Shown here: positions 45,225-54,753 of the stretch, one piece after another
How positions within the stretch are numbered: position 1 is the first letter of the stretch
Layout of the letters: each line of letters begins with the position of its first letter
NCBI GenBank assembly: GCA_033977485.1
Contig: CM066993.1
Coordinates: 73,014,864-73,078,863, forward strand
Source: Hydrangea macrophylla
Taxonomy: Eukaryota > Streptophyta > Magnoliopsida > Cornales > Hydrangeaceae
Length of the DNA: 64,000 bases
Direction: 5' to 3'
Position numbers and translations under genes: made by a program
The notes under the pieces: model-generated
Databases searched by the model: none
The model's input: only the letters and a program-made list of their open reading frames with translations
What the model was told of the DNA's origin: nothing

Positions 45225-46080
45225 TCACTTTTGGCGACGAAATTATAGTCTCGTTGCCATAGATACCACTTTAGGCGACAAAATATATTTTTGTCGCCAA
45301 ATCTAAGGGAAAACATTTAATTTACTAATTCACTTTAGGCGACGAAAGAATATTTCGTCGCCATAGGCATCACTTCAGGCGACGAAATATTATTTCATCG
45401 CCATAGCCATCACTTTAGGTGACGAAATATTATTTCGTCGCCATAGACATCACTTAAGAATCACTTTAGGCGACAAATTAATATTTCGTCGCCATAGGCA
45501 TCACTTTAGGCGACGAAATACTATTTTGTCGCCATAGACATCACATTAGAACTCACTTTAGGCGACGAATTAATATTTCGTCGCCATAGGCATCACTTTA
45601 GGCGACGAAATAATATTTCGTCGCCATAGACATCACATTAAAACTCACTTTAGGCGACGAATTGATATTTCGTCGCCATAGGCATCACTTAAGGCGACGA
45701 AATGTTATTTCGTCGCCATAGATATCACATTAGAACTCATTTTAGGCGACGAATTAATATTTCGTCGCCATAGGCATCACTTTAGGCGACGAAATAATAT
45801 TTCGTCGCCATAGACATCACATTAGAACTCACTTTAGGTGACGAATTAATATTTCGTCGCCATAGGCATCACTTTAGGCGACGAAATAACATTTCGTCGC
45901 CATAGACAACACCAGAATTTCGTCGTTAAAATTGAGACTTTAGGCGACGAAATAGAATTTCGTCGCCAAAATTTTGTTTTTTTCAACCTCTTAGGCGACG
46001 AAATTTAATTTTGTCGCTAAAACTATACTTTTGGCGACGAAATTTAAATTTCATCGCCATGTTTTGTCGCTAAAGGCCAT
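45225..46080. repeat. Palindrome-rich subterminal array of CACTA 2
   Basis: Dense alternation of GGCGACGAAAT and ATTTCGTCGCC half-sites. About four 93-bp units (CATCACATTAGAACTCACTTTAGG...) lie between 45540 and 45910. Several dyads, such as GGCGACGAAATAATATTTCGTCGCC, are perfect over 25 bp. Confidence 0.93.
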
Positions 46081-47242
46081 TTTTGTTGTAGTGGTGTGTG
46101 GACTAAGGTGAGATGTAAGGCTACGTGCAAAATGTGGACCCAAGAGTGCATGTTATGTTTAGGAGTAGTTGAGATGACATCCGTTGATATATATATTGAG
46201 TTTGTGCATACATGAATACGTACGACGATATGATTGTTAATGATGTTGTTTTATGTCACGCCCCAGAACGACAAAAATAGAGAAAAATAAATTTCCTTTT
46301 TAGGTCCAAAGGCAGCGACTGGTGAAGTCACATGATTGTCCACACCACGCGGTACTAAGCAACAATAAGTAAAAGAGATAACAAGAATGAAATCTAGGTT
46401 CTGGTTAAAACAAAACTCAATGTCAAGAAGAGGTTACTATCTATTACACATCAGAGTCTCGAATCAAAATAAAACACAACGGGAATACAATTGTCAAGGC
46501 AATATATGCCTGATTACAAAAGGTCTGGGAATCAGTAAAGATAATTAAACTACAGTCTAGCCTATTCTTCAGCTGGCATAGAGGTAGTCCTCGGTGTAGT
46601 AGTCCTCTTCTGCCTAACCTCCTTCGGGGTAGTCCTCCTTAGGGACATCGTCACCGGCATAGTAGTCCTCGCTTGCAGATCCTTCACCTGTATAGTCATG
46701 ACCAGGGTGCGCTGGAACATAGAAATGTCCAGCGGCATAAACGTCGTCAGCTTAATGAAAGCTGAGTAAATTAGATACTAATATGGTATCAACTATTGAA
46801 GTTATTACCAGTTAAACACCATTTAATTCAGTGAGGGTAACTCCTTTAATCATTCTGATGATCTAATTATTAACGTCTTACTCATTTTAAGACCGACAAT
46901 ACATTTTGATAGAAGAACATACTCGATAGTAGTTCACTCTTAAGGATACACCATTGCTCCATCCACCACTTTTAAGAACATATGCACAGTCCACCGTATG
47001 TCATGGATACTATGTCAGTCCATCCCCAGCTTTTAAGAACATATGTCCAGTTCACGACACTATAGGGATATAACGTTTTGAGCAACAGTACATCATTTGT
47101 CGTTATTATGATCCTACGTCGCATTATCTTGTTATCACGTCTTTATTACAACAATATAGCATGCTGGGCGTACTGAACAGTAAATAAACAACTAAGCAGT
47201 TATAATATAAACTAAACAAGAATATCAACATTATGCAACTGC

Positions 47243-47404
47243 TGATCAATTGGGACAGGGGTCTAATCGATTGGTATAATAACAGTCACAAATCGATTGG
47301 TAAAAAGTCCAATCGATTGGATCACATGCCAATCGATTGCTAAAATTGGCAATCGATTGGGATATTAAGGATGGCAATCAATTGGGAAAAGTCCCAATCA
47401 ATTG
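47243..47404. repeat. CAATCGATTG array, 20-bp phase, part 1
   Basis: 10-bp motifs at 47243 and 47264, then 47290, 47310, 47330 and 47350 at exactly 20-bp steps, then 47375 and 47395 (20 bp). Copies 47310, 47330 and 47350 are perfect; the others have one or two changes, mainly CG to CA/TG. Confidence 0.95.
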
Positions 47405-47877
47405 GGACTTCATCTTCTTCACAGTGAAGACAGTCCAGCAACATATAAATGAAAAACATGATTTTAGCTTCTTCTATTCATCTAAACAAGTCCTAACATC
47501 AATCAAATGTTACCAAGTGAGTTTAAAACTCACCTTAGGTGTTAAGGGTGTGTTTGGGAATGTGTATTGGAAGCTTGAAAGCTTTAATGGCCTCTTCTCT
47601 TTCCTCTGTCAGTCTCTTCTCTCTTCTTCTCTTTCTTTATTCTTTCTCTTTCTTCTCCTGGCCTTCTTCTTCTTCTTCAATCCATATAAGTGTGTGTGAG
47701 TGTATATATGTATATATGTATATATATAAGTGTATATATATAACACACACAACTCTCCCTCTCACTTTTTCTTATTTTTGGAAACAGAAATACGCCCAAA
47801 ATGGGCTAGTATATAGATGGAAAGTGTTCACGTGGCCTTTCCCCAGCCAAGGTAAGAGAATCTGCCCAGCTGCTACC

Positions 47878-47947
47878 AATCGATTAGCATAAATGGCAAT
47901 CGATTGGTATTCAAGGCAATCAATTGGGAAATTTGCCAATCGATTGG
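47878..47947. repeat. CAATCGATTG array, 20-bp phase, part 2
   Basis: Motifs at 47878 (CAATCGATTA), 47898 and 47938 (perfect) and 47918 (CAATCAATTG), all at 20-bp steps, about 88 bp from the minus-strand LTR start. Confidence 0.95.
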
Positions 47948-48035
47948 TAGACATATTATACCAAAGGTAAAGTAAAACTCATACAATTAAGTATAAAGAG
48001 AAACATACAAGGTCTTATTCATATAATATATTACA

Positions 48036-48557
48036 TTTTATATACTGCATATCCATAGATGATCTATTAGTGTTTGCATCCACTCAGCTTTCGTAGCTGA
48101 TGACGTTTTATGCCGCAAGATATTCTATGTCCAGCGGTCCGGGGCTACAAGTATTCAGGGGAGGAATATGTTACCCGAGGCTATGAGAAGGAAGCCTACT
48201 ATGATGGAGGCTATGCTGGAGAGGACTACTATGCGAGCTGAAAACCTGGACCTTCACTATAGATAGTGTTTTTTTATTTTTATTTTTTAATGTTCTAGAG
48301 ACTTCTGTAATAGGTAGAGTTTATAATCAGCGTATGTGCTGTGATACTTTAATTACATTTTCGTTGCTACTTATGTTTTTGTAATAGTTTAGTAATGAAC
48401 TCTAGTTTTATAAATCAACCTTAGACATCCCCAATGCATGATTTAATTCATTACTCTGATAATTAGACTTTCTTGGTGGACAATGTGGTGACTTTCAACT
48501 GTCATGGCCTACGGGTCCAAGAATTTATTTTCTCTATTTTTGCTACTACGTGGCAAG
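48036..48557 (+). other. 3' part of the solo LTR 37795-48557
   Basis: Sequence after the nested LTR. It includes TTTTTGTAATAGTTTAGTAATGAACTC (48379-48405), comparable to TTGTAATAGTTAGTAATC in the chromovirus LTR (minus strand near 9830). No ORF. Confidence 0.55.
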
Positions 48558-49216
48558 ACAGAGATCATCCTAGATCATGTGAAAAGTAATAAAACAAGTT
48601 TTACAAGAAAATTAGACGAAAACGTCAGCTATAGGGACCTCCCAAAGGTTCCCAGAACTTCTTGGAGGTCCCCCGGTTTGACCGGTTTAACCTAAAACAT
48701 CATTTTTCCAACTTATTTCATAGATACTAGAGGTCAATAGCTTTTCAACGGTATATCGCACATAATTTTTGGATTTAAACAAATTTATTATGAATTTTTA
48801 AAAATGAAAAAGGCGATCAAATTGGCTTTTATCACGAATACAACAAAATTTTTCAAAGTGACCTATCTCCTAACTATTTTGTATGTAAAGTTTCCAATGG
48901 TATATCACAAGCTCAGTTTAGAGTTCATACACATTTTCTGTGAATTTCGGGCAAAATAGGGCCTTTTCACAAATATCGAAACCTCTGGGGGCCTAAATGT
49001 AATAATTTGGACATCTGAGGAGCAATGCCGCCATGGCACTGGCCCACTACAGCCGCGACACTCTCCCCCAGAAAGTCTATTTTTGTAATTTTGTTTTGGG
49101 GAGTTTTTCATGAATATTAGAAACCAAAACGACGTAGTCTTGGTTCCCAGCTTATTTCGGACTAATGGGAGATCATTTTGAACTTTTTAAAATCCCATTT
49201 ACCGCCCCTCCTTTGC

Positions 49217-49225
49217 CTATAAAAG
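49217..49225 (+). promoter_or_regulatory. TATA box of the Tat-like LTR
   Basis: TTGCCTATAAAAGAGAGCC, followed by a GA-rich leader; a plausible promoter of the LTR. Confidence 0.55.
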
Positions 49226-51249
49226 AGAGCCATTTACTTCTATTTAGGAGAGACTTAGAAGCTTAGAGAGAACTTCAGAAGAAACTCTAGAGAAATATAA
49301 AGAGAAAAAGAGAAGTAGATAGTCTTCTTCTTCCATTTTTGTAATCAAAGTGAGTTTTACTTGAGTTTGCTATTAAAACTTCAATCATCCAAATATTTAT
49401 TTCACCATCTTCTTGAGCATTAGAGAGGTAGTGAGTGAGCTCCATGTTTATATACACACATATATAAGAGGAATACCTTGTTAGAGTTCCATTCTTGTTC
49501 TTGAAAGCTATTATTATTTTCATCATCATTCTCCTTCTTAATCCCATTTATATTTTCCTTCTTAATCTCTTCTTAATACCCATTTCTATTTTACACTTTC
49601 TTTGATTACATTTCGTCATCTCTTCTTAACCCCTTTTTCTTGATTTCTTTTGTTCTTTGATGATTTAAGGTTGGATGAAGTTCTAAGTGGTTATATGGTC
49701 ATCTCAAGTGTTTAAGTTCATGCTTTGAACATCTATTTCAAAACTCCCAATCAAGAACTCAAACTCTATTCCAAAATCCAAATTTATTTTCTTTAAGAAT
49801 GATCGAAAACAGTGAGATGTTCAAATTCAAACATTTATCTTGAATTAAATACTTGAGGTATGATTATAAAACCACTTGGAAACCTTATTTATACATCATG
49901 GTTCACCTTTATTTTGTTTCATCAATTAAGAAATGTAGAATCATGTTTTTTGGATTTTAGATGTTCATGTTAACAATCTATTTTTTCTCTCACAGATTGT
50001 AGTCTGACTTCTTACATTTATTTCAGATGTTTTTCATTACATAGTATGGTCTTTTCTATTTTTTAAATTTAAACTTTAATGTGTTGTGAAACTTTCTGTA
50101 TATTTTGAGCATCATAAGAGTTGTTTTACTATCTTCAGTGTGTTAGGGAACATTCTGTATATTATGAGCTTCTAAATGTTTTGTTTTCATTTTCTAATAT
50201 TTTTCTACATTTTAGTTGACAGTACAGATTCTATTTCTGAGTAACCTCTCTTGTTTATATGATTTCTCTCAATCTATAACTTCAATATTGATTTGATTTT
50301 TTCCTATGTCTTCTAGACACAGTAGGGATGATCCCCCATTAATTTTCATGAATTAAAAACATTCATATCCTCACTTTTCTATTTTTACAAAATCAGTTCA
50401 CTATTTTGTCCACTATTCATAGCTAGCATGTTTTACTCTCATTCTTTGATTGGATATTCACAGGCATTCCAAATTAACTCATATATTAGGAAGTAGTTCA
50501 TACTACATTTGTACATATCCTATAATGTCATTCTTCATGCATTCATGCATATTCTGTAGTCTCAAATCACTTTAGAAAATTCATGAACACAAACACACTA
50601 CTACTTTGCACATTCTAGGATCATACATTGCATCCATGGAAGATTTGGAGTTTTTGTGACTCCTAATCTAAGAAGATTATAAGGAATGAACTTGATCACA
50701 CGTTCATGTTCCCCCCGGTCTAATCTTCATTTCTCATCCGTCCCGAGGATTGAGAGATATTTTTTTTCTCAAGAATCAATTACATGTATTTATTCTAGCT
50801 TGCGAAGCATATTTTATTTTCTTTGATTATTTGTTTAAAGAAAAATCCATGTCCCCCTTTAGATTAGGAAAACTTGATTACTTGATGTATGATTAGACAA
50901 TTTTCCTAAGTTTGTTTTGTGTGATCTTTCACTTTTGCATTGTGTGATACTTTGCTTAGATTTTATGAATGATATCTTATCTTTTGATCTTCTATTTCAA
51001 AATTCTTGTGCAATGTAATTTACTTATCATAATATTAATTGTCGAACCAAACGTAGTATAAGATGATTATTTGGATGTTAATTGAGGCCCGTCAAGAGAC
51101 AGGGCGAGTTGAGGGTGTTTTAGTCACGACAAAGGCTTCTTTCTCTCTCGTACCAAAATCCAAAACCAAGTTCTTTGGTTATGAAGGGCCAGTGCCCTTT
51201 ATCCATTTGGGTAAGTCAAAATTGGGTTTCCTAGTTCCTCAAGACCAAG

Positions 51250-51266
51250 TGGCGACTCTGTATCTG
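51250..51266 (+). promoter_or_regulatory. Primer binding site after the Tat-like LTR
   Basis: TGGCGACTCTGTATCTG starts two or three bases after the LTR. The TGGCGACTC start is the usual primer site of Tat/Ogre-group elements; the rest has diverged. Confidence 0.65.
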
Positions 51267-51383
51267 CTTTCATTGACTTTTTCAAATATTTCAAAGGAAA
51301 ATCAATTCCGAAACCCATAAAGGGATGGACCTTGGAGGTGGCGTGTCCACATTGGTAACTACTAGTTTTCCCCTGTGTGAACA

Positions 51384-53835
51384 ATGTCGGTTTCGAAAGG
51401 AGAGGGATTAGGCTATTACCCTAGAATGAAAGTCGGGACTCCTCTTACTGCTCCTTCACTAGTATTACCTGACTTTGACTGCTTTAAGGCGACTGAAGAT
51501 ACTGTTCAATGTAGAATAATCAATCCTTATTATACTCTTGCAAACAATCTTACTCCTGAACATAATCTTCTTAGTGCTTGGCTTATTTCTTCCACAAGCC
51601 CTCTTGGTCTTCGATTCAATGGGAGAAGCACCTTTTCCCTTCAGGTAGACCTCCTACACATACTTTCATAAGGGATATTCATGAACAATTCTCTGCAGAG
51701 CATTACTCCACTCAATTCTTAAACAAATGCGGGAAGTTCTCACCAGAATATGAAGAACAAGTTCTTCTCTTTGATTACACTCAACTTGGCTTTCCTACAA
51801 ACACAGTCAAACCTTTTGATCTCATTGAAGAGCCCCTTATTGACCATGTTCGTGCACTGGATCAATTATGTGAATGTGGTCCAAGTTTCAATCACACTTA
51901 TCCCATCCTTAGTCTCAAATCTATTCATCTTGTTCAAGCAATGAGACTTCTTGTTGCTTTTTTTAATCTTCTTTTCTTTATTCTCTAAAAACCAAAGGCA
52001 CATCTTAACTTCGATTGGGCATGCCACATCCTGAGCAGGGAAACTTCAGGTCGCTCCACCCATGTATAAGCTCAACTTTAATTCACTCTTCGTACCCTTT
52101 GAACTCATGTGGAATGGTACACTTACCATGACCATGGTTGGGCCCGTCTAGAAGGATTAGAAGCTTTATATGACAAAGCCAAAGTATCTTCTCGAATATT
52201 GCTTGAGGAAATATACACATTCAAAGGAAGGCTTATTTTTAGAAATGGAGAGATGACTAGTGATGAAGAACCACCTATCTACACTCCACAAGAGATCAAG
52301 GCACGAATGAGAAATTTTTGAAAAAAAGCCAAGAAACTCTATATCAAGCTTTAAAGTGAAGACCTTCAAGCTCTCGAGATCCACAATTTGAAATTAAATC
52401 TTGAAACTGAGAGAGATTGTTTTCAATATTACTGGGACCTCTTTCACAACCTTGTAACCTTTGCTTTCCCTCATGCTTACTAGATTAGTTTGTAAATTCT
52501 AGGGAAATCCTTTGACGTTTGTAAATATTTAATCGTTGTAAATATTTTGGTTATGAATGTATGTGACGTTTGATTAGAACCGATTCAGTTCTTTTAATTA
52601 CCTCTAAATGACTCTTTTTAGCTAACGGTCACAATGACTAGTAAGAATGAAAAGTCACGATGGTTAGTGGGTCTACCCATGACTATAAAAGAATTTCAAG
52701 TTCCTAAACTAAAGGGATTACGCAAATTTTTTTCTCAACTTCTTCGTCTTTTACAAACCCTAACTCTCTGGATTCACAACATCGTATTCATTCTAATGCT
52801 CTATTTTTTGAAACTCATCCTCATACCATCCATGGAAGATTCAAGCAGTTCCATTGAGTCAATTAGTGAAAACTTAGGAAAACCATAGCAGAGGAACACG
52901 TCCAATACCAAATTCCCAATAGTGGGTTATCTCTTATTGTTGAAACCCTTATCCCTACTATCCTGTCTGATTTCGAACCTTCCATGACAATAGGCTCTAC
53001 TTTCTCATCACCTTCTCTAAGACTTCATGTTTATTATCCTAGTTCAGAGAACAAAAGTTAGGTTATCAAAAACCTCTTCAACTCCCAATCAAAGATTTCA
53101 AGTATCGTCATTGACCCAAATCTCTTAATGACCGTTGGGATAAATGGGTAAGTGGGATTATGGAGTCTAGGAAAACTGATCTAGAAGAACTAGGAGTCCT
53201 CCAAGGAATCAATCTTAGCAAAATTGCCATCTAATTCCACCCCTTTCTGATCCCAAGTGCTATAAACTTTTGGAATTCTATTTACAATAATTTCCAACTT
53301 CAATCTGCGTCCTATAGGACCAACGGTTCTTGATATTTGTCACCTTGTTTGTTTCTTTCCTCATGGAGAGGATGTCCAACTTCAATCTGCGTCCTATAGG
53401 ACCAAAGTTTCTAGGTTACAATAATTTCCTAGAAACTCATGTAAGAACGGAGGGTAGAGTGACTAACATCGAACTTTATTATTTTCTTCTGTACTGGCTT
53501 TCAAGGAACGTTTTCTGTACTGGGTCTCAAAGGGTTGTCACTGAATTTGCTTTTTTTTTTAGCTAAAACCGTTGTGAACAAATGTAGATTGGCTCTATCT
53601 CCTTTCTTCTTAGGTCATCTCTATCAAACTTGTACTGACCTTCAACAAAACCCTTTCAATCCTTCCCAAGGTGGTCCCATTTGGGCCCTTCAATTGTGGC
53701 TTCGAGCCTACTTCCCTGGTCTCAGCCCTGAAATTCCTCCAAATACAACCATTAGACATGGACTCTATCTCTCTGCTTTCCCTTCAATTTGGAGAAATTC
53801 GATTCGGTTTGGGGAACTATCAACTGTTAACTGAC
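51384..53835 (+). pseudogene. Plant mobile domain (PMD)-type ORF, broken
   Basis: Begins 120 bp after the primer site. The first frame starts MSVSKGEGLGYYPRMKVGTP and shifts near 51640 to PSGRPPTHTFIRDIHEQF...KCGKFSPEYEEQ. After unreadable stretches, pieces typical of the plant mobile domain appear: AINFWNSIYNNFQ, RPIGPTVLDICHLVCFFPHG, FLLYWLSRNVFCTGSQRVVTE, CRLALSPFFLGHLYQTC and NPSQGGPIWALQLWLRAYFPGL. The GGPxWxLQLWLxAYFP motif is the hallmark. Lesions include many stops and a direct repeat of TCCAACTTCAATCTGCGTCC (53299 and 53371). The family is known both as cellular proteins (MAIN/MAIL1 group) and inside transposons. The end is at 58094-58326, after a hAT-like insertion. Confidence 0.7.
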
Positions 53836-54086
53836 TGAAATGTAATTCGGTTGGTTCGGTTCGGTTCGGTTAACCGAATTACAAATTCAGTTTGGTTATG
53901 CAATTCGATTAACCGAAATAGTAAAGAACAAAAAAAAAATTAAGTCAGAAAGGGAAAAAGCCCTAGATTTCATGTTGCTAAGGGGAAAATGTCCTAACTT
54001 AGTTACTTAGCCACTTAGGAATTCCAATCATGTTAATGTTATACGTTCTCATCATCTTTGGTAAAAATCAAAACATTAAAAAAAAA

Positions 54087-54534
54087 GGGTAAAAAGCATT
54101 TTGCCCCCTCAAACTATAGACGCTTTTGCAATTTGCACCCCGAACTTTAAAAAGTTACAATTTCCCCCCTGAACTATCTTTAGGGTTGCAATGTCCCCCC
54201 TGAACTTCAAACAGTTGAAATATCCCCCCTGAACTATCATCAGTTTTGCAAAGTCCCCCCTAAACTATCTTTCGTGTTGCAATATCCCCCCTAAACTATC
54301 TTTCATGTTTCTTGATGGAATGTGATGACAGGGTTGTTATTGCAACACGAAATATAGTTTAGGGGGGACTTTGCAAAACAGATGATAGTTTAAGGGGGAC
54401 ATTTCAACTTTTGAAGTTCAGGGGGGACATTACAATCCTAAAGATAGTTCAGGGGGGAAATTGCAACTTTTTAAAGTTCGGGATGCAAATTGCAAAATCG
54501 TGTATAGTTTGAGGGGGCAAAATGCTTTTTACCC
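54087..54534. mobile_element. Long hairpin MITE (about 200-bp arms)
   Basis: GGGTAAAAAGCATTTTGCCC...TTGCCCCCTCAAACTATA and its inverted copy form arms of about 200 bp (54087-54286 and 54330-54534) with few mismatches. Each arm consists of repeats of CCCCCCTGAACTATC/GTTGCAA. It is flanked by A runs, so the target duplication cannot be judged. A transcript would fold into a long double strand. Confidence 0.88.
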
Positions 54535-54753
54535 AAAAAAAAATTAAAGATAGAAAAAGGGGAAAAACACTAGATTTCCAGCATATATATGTATATATAT
54601 CTAATTCAGTTCAACATATATATGAATCTTATATATTCATACAAACATATATATATATACACACAGAGCAAGAACAATATCATATATTCTACTTTAAACC
54701 CATCAAAAAAATATAAAAAATTCCACTTTAAACCCATAAAAAAGGAAATTAGT

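Larger units (their letters stand above)
38270..46093. mobile_element. CACTA element 2, non-autonomous, both ends intact
   Basis: Termini CACTACAACAAAAATG and, inverted, CACTACAACAAAAATGGCC; 3-bp duplication GTG (38267-38269, 46094-46096). The 7.8-kb element has subterminal dyad arrays (38280-38800; 45225-46080) with GGCGACGAAAT/ATTTCGTCGCC, and a 172-bp tandem module block (39230-39960). Also present: a 51-bp tandem duplication (41195-41286; ATAGCCTCACTATCCTAAGG), a SINE (42451-42596), two microsatellites and a GC-rich patch (43735-43850). I find no transposase, so it would depend on a helper. Confidence 0.92.
46254..48035 (-). mobile_element. Solo LTR with strictly phased palindromes
   Basis: 1782 bp, TGTCACGCCCC...ATATTACA (minus strand TGTAATATATT...GGGGCGTGACA); perfect duplication TTTTA (46249-46253, 48036-48040). 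No coding region. It holds two CAATCGATTG arrays. Confidence 0.88.
37795..48557 (+). mobile_element. Solo LTR, interrupted by a CACTA element and another solo LTR
   Basis: TGTAATACCCTATATT...GTGGCAAGACA, with perfect 5-bp duplication GAGAT (37790-37794, 48558-48562). Removing the CACTA element (38270-46093) and the nested solo LTR (46254-48035) leaves about 1.15 kb with no coding region. It carries CAATCGATTG palindromes 93 bp from its start. Confidence 0.78.
37431..51247 (+). mobile_element. Large Tat/Ogre-like LTR, split by a solo LTR
   Basis: It starts TGTAGACACCCCCATTTTG (37431) and ends in ...AGACCA before the primer site at 51250. Segments 37431-37794 and 48558-51247 give an LTR of about 3 kb. 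A subrepeat (37641-37794 and 48563-48720, both with AAAAGTAATAAAA and ACCTCCCAAAG) lies on the two sides of the insertion. It is preceded by a polypurine tract and followed by a primer site, so internal sequence lies on both sides: an internal-LTR-internal arrangement. A TATA box is at 49217-49225. Confidence 0.7.

Noticed and set aside
47290..47404. CRISPR-like spacing of short repeats
   Set aside because: Repeats are 10-bp palindromes with 10-bp spacers inside a plant LTR with target duplications; no cas genes and wrong dimensions.
51063..51320. 85-codon ORF before the PMD ORF
   Set aside because: It straddles the LTR end and primer site; no family similarity.
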